Shown in pieces: positions 48,352 through 49,641 of a DNA stretch of 49,641 nucleotides. The translations under genes were made by a program, and so were the position numbers. The number at the start of each line of letters is the position of its first letter. Positions within the stretch are counted from its first letter, which is position 1. The stretch lies in the IMG/VR virus record IMGVR_UViG_3300046734_000766, positions 1 to 49,641 of that record; one strand, 5' to 3'. Below the pieces are notes generated by a model. That model saw only the letters and a program-made list of their open reading frames with translations. It did not search any database and was not told the DNA's origin. The stretch is from a virus.

Positions 48352-49401
48352 ATGGATACAGAAACTGCGGAGGTTGAATCCCCGCAAACCGAATCAGAGT
48401 TTAGTATTGAGAATGCGTCAACCGACGATCTTCGCAATGCTTTAGGTATAACGCAGACTGCCGAAGTCAATCAAGAGGTTCCGACCCAAGAAGTTCAGCC
48501 TGAGGAGCAAATCCCAGAGCCAGAAGCCGAAGTCCAAGAGCCGCAGGCTGAAGGCCAAGAGCCAGAGGAAACTGAGACTGAAGAGGAAAAGCTCGCAAAG
48601 CGAAGGATTCGTCCCCGCAACGAGATGGACCAACAAGTCATTGATCTCTATAGATCTGAAGGATTCCAAGGATCATTCGCCGATGCTTCGAGAATTATCT
48701 ACGGTCAGGAAGCGCAACAACCAGCTCAACAAAATTTACAACCTAATCAGGATCAAGTCGAGGCGTCCGAGCCCGATCCCATCCAAGGTATCGATAAACA
48801 AGCTGATGATATCCGAGCAAGCATTCTAGAGCTTGAAGGAAAAGTCGAGAAAGCAGCAGAAGAACTTGAGACTACTCAAGCGCTAAAAATACAGCGTGAG
48901 ATTATGAAGCAAGAACTTGAGTTGCAAAACTTGACTCTCCGTAAAGAGCAAATGCAACGCGAGCAGGAACAGCATGTTTATCAAACCCATCGCAGCAAAG
49001 CGATGGAAAGCCGTGATCGAGTTTACGAGCGTTATCCAGATCTGCAGAACAAAGACAATGTCCTTCGCAAGCAGTTCGATGATTATGTCTCACAGGCTCA
49101 GAACGACCCCGATTACGCCGCAGTTTTTGACTCACCTCGTTGGCCGGAATTATTAGCCAATGAGTTCGCAGCCGCAAATATTCCTCAGCAGCAGCCGGCA
49201 CCGGTAGAACAACCGGTCGCTCCCGCTCCTCAGGCACCGCAGATGGGAACTCAAACGAAGGTATTGACGACTGGGACTACGGCACAACCTGTAAATCAAC
49301 CCGCTACTCGCGATGGTTTAATTCAGTCACTTCCCGGTATAAGTAATGATGATCTTTACAAATTGCTGGGAGCCCCTGGAGGAGCCACTCCGCTTAGGTA
49401 G
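48352..49401 (+). CDS. Capsid scaffolding protein
   Basis: 349 residues. Typical scaffold composition: Glu/Gln/Pro-rich N-terminus, a RRIRPRNEMDQQVIDLYRSE segment followed by GSFADASRIIYG, a long coiled coil (about 150-225) and a Pro/Gln-rich C-terminus ending in a short helix. It lies directly before the probable major capsid gene. It would guide prohead assembly and be lost or cleaved afterward. Confidence 0.82.
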   Translation: MDTETAEVESPQTESEFSIENASTDDLRNALGITQTAEVNQEVPTQEVQPEEQIPEPEAEVQEPQAEGQEPEETETEEEKLAKRRIRPRNEMDQQVIDLYRSEGFQGSFADASRIIYGQEAQQPAQQNLQPNQDQVEASEPDPIQGIDKQADDIRASILELEGKVEKAAEELETTQALKIQREIMKQELELQNLTLRKEQMQREQEQHVYQTHRSKAMESRDRVYERYPDLQNKDNVLRKQFDDYVSQAQNDPDYAAVFDSPRWPELLANEFAAANIPQQQPAPVEQPVAPAPQAPQMGTQTKVLTTGTTAQPVNQPATRDGLIQSLPGISNDDLYKLLGAPGGATPLR

Positions 49402-49437
49402 CGTATAAATCTAACCTAATCAAAATTATATAATACA

Positions 49438-49641
49438 ATGGCTATTAAAAACATACCTGGAAACATTGGCAATGGTGCTTTAGCAAACGCACAAGCCGCC
49501 GGAATCGACGGCAACAATGTCGATCTAAAATCTAACACAACCTCATACGCAAACCTCTTACAAGGTCAGGAAAACTCCGATTTGCGTTCAAGACTTTGGT
49601 CTGAGCTCGTATCCCGTGACGCTAGAGAAAAGAATGTATTC
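49438..49641 (+). CDS. Probable major capsid protein, N-terminus only
   Basis: 68 codons from ATG 49438 to the window edge. The start (MAIKNIPGNIGNGALANAQA) is Asn/Gly/Ala-rich and is followed by NLLQGQENSDLRSRLWSELV, which could be an N-arm helix. Identification rests mainly on position immediately after the scaffold gene. Incomplete. Confidence 0.65.
   Translation, partial: MAIKNIPGNIGNGALANAQAAGIDGNNVDLKSNTTSYANLLQGQENSDLRSRLWSELVSRDAREKNVF

Overview
The window is a large part of the genome of a tailed double-stranded DNA phage. It holds a packaging, portal, tail, lysis and scaffold series in phage order and is tightly packed, with genes joined by ATGA, TGATG and TAATG overlaps. No integrase, tRNA or ribosomal RNA was seen. 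The gene set (small lysine-rich DUF5872/DUF6321-type proteins beside the terminase, an 11.6 kb polyvalent-protein gene, a portal, short tail-fibre genes) resembles aquatic podovirus-like genomes. The host cannot be named. Shine-Dalgarno sites are strong in the left arm, mixed in the late arm and almost absent from 9 to 16.5 kb.

Left arm, 1 to 7722, read leftward: a compact early operon. It runs from a 54-residue ribbon-helix-helix protein through a RuvC-like resolvase, membrane micropeptides, a four-helix-bundle protein, two proteins with sigma-factor-like segments (region 3 and region 4), an NrdR-type zinc ribbon, an SF2/SNF2 helicase, a PD-(D/E)XK nuclease split over two reading frames, and an unrecognised protein cut by the window edge. 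The control region is at 7723 to 7868, where a second ribbon-helix-helix gene diverges rightward. An HNH gene and a coupled 39-residue ORF lie leftward at 8342 to 8700, followed downstream by a 16-bp inverted repeat.

Middle cassette, 8.8 to 17.0 kb, read rightward: two related copies of a 60-nt promoter-like sequence (8889 and 16575), each associated with a terminator hairpin, bracket a module with an unusual C-over-G bias on the coding strand. It encodes two different HhH-GPD DNA-glycosylase-like proteins, a DUF2693-like SH3-barrel protein, a DUF932 protein, a zinc-ribbon peptide, a gene-88 family protein, rIIB-like and rIIA-like proteins and hypotheticals. The second promoter drives a single short gene closed by a strong terminator. 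A 468-nt gene-free stretch follows before the terminase genes.

Late arm, 17.5 kb to the end, rightward: probable small terminase, a cluster of basic micro-proteins, large terminase, two virion-type proteins including the 3879-residue polyvalent protein with a HEAGH metallopeptidase motif, portal, two paralogous tail proteins with 14-residue GP repeats, several tail-fibre modules, a run of four membrane proteins that forms the probable lysis cluster, scaffold and the start of the probable major capsid gene. The strongest candidates for undescribed biology are the split Fe-S nuclease, the sigma-like fragments, the ACCACACACC leader motif found eight times at early and middle genes, and the bracketed rII/glycosylase/DUF932 cassette.
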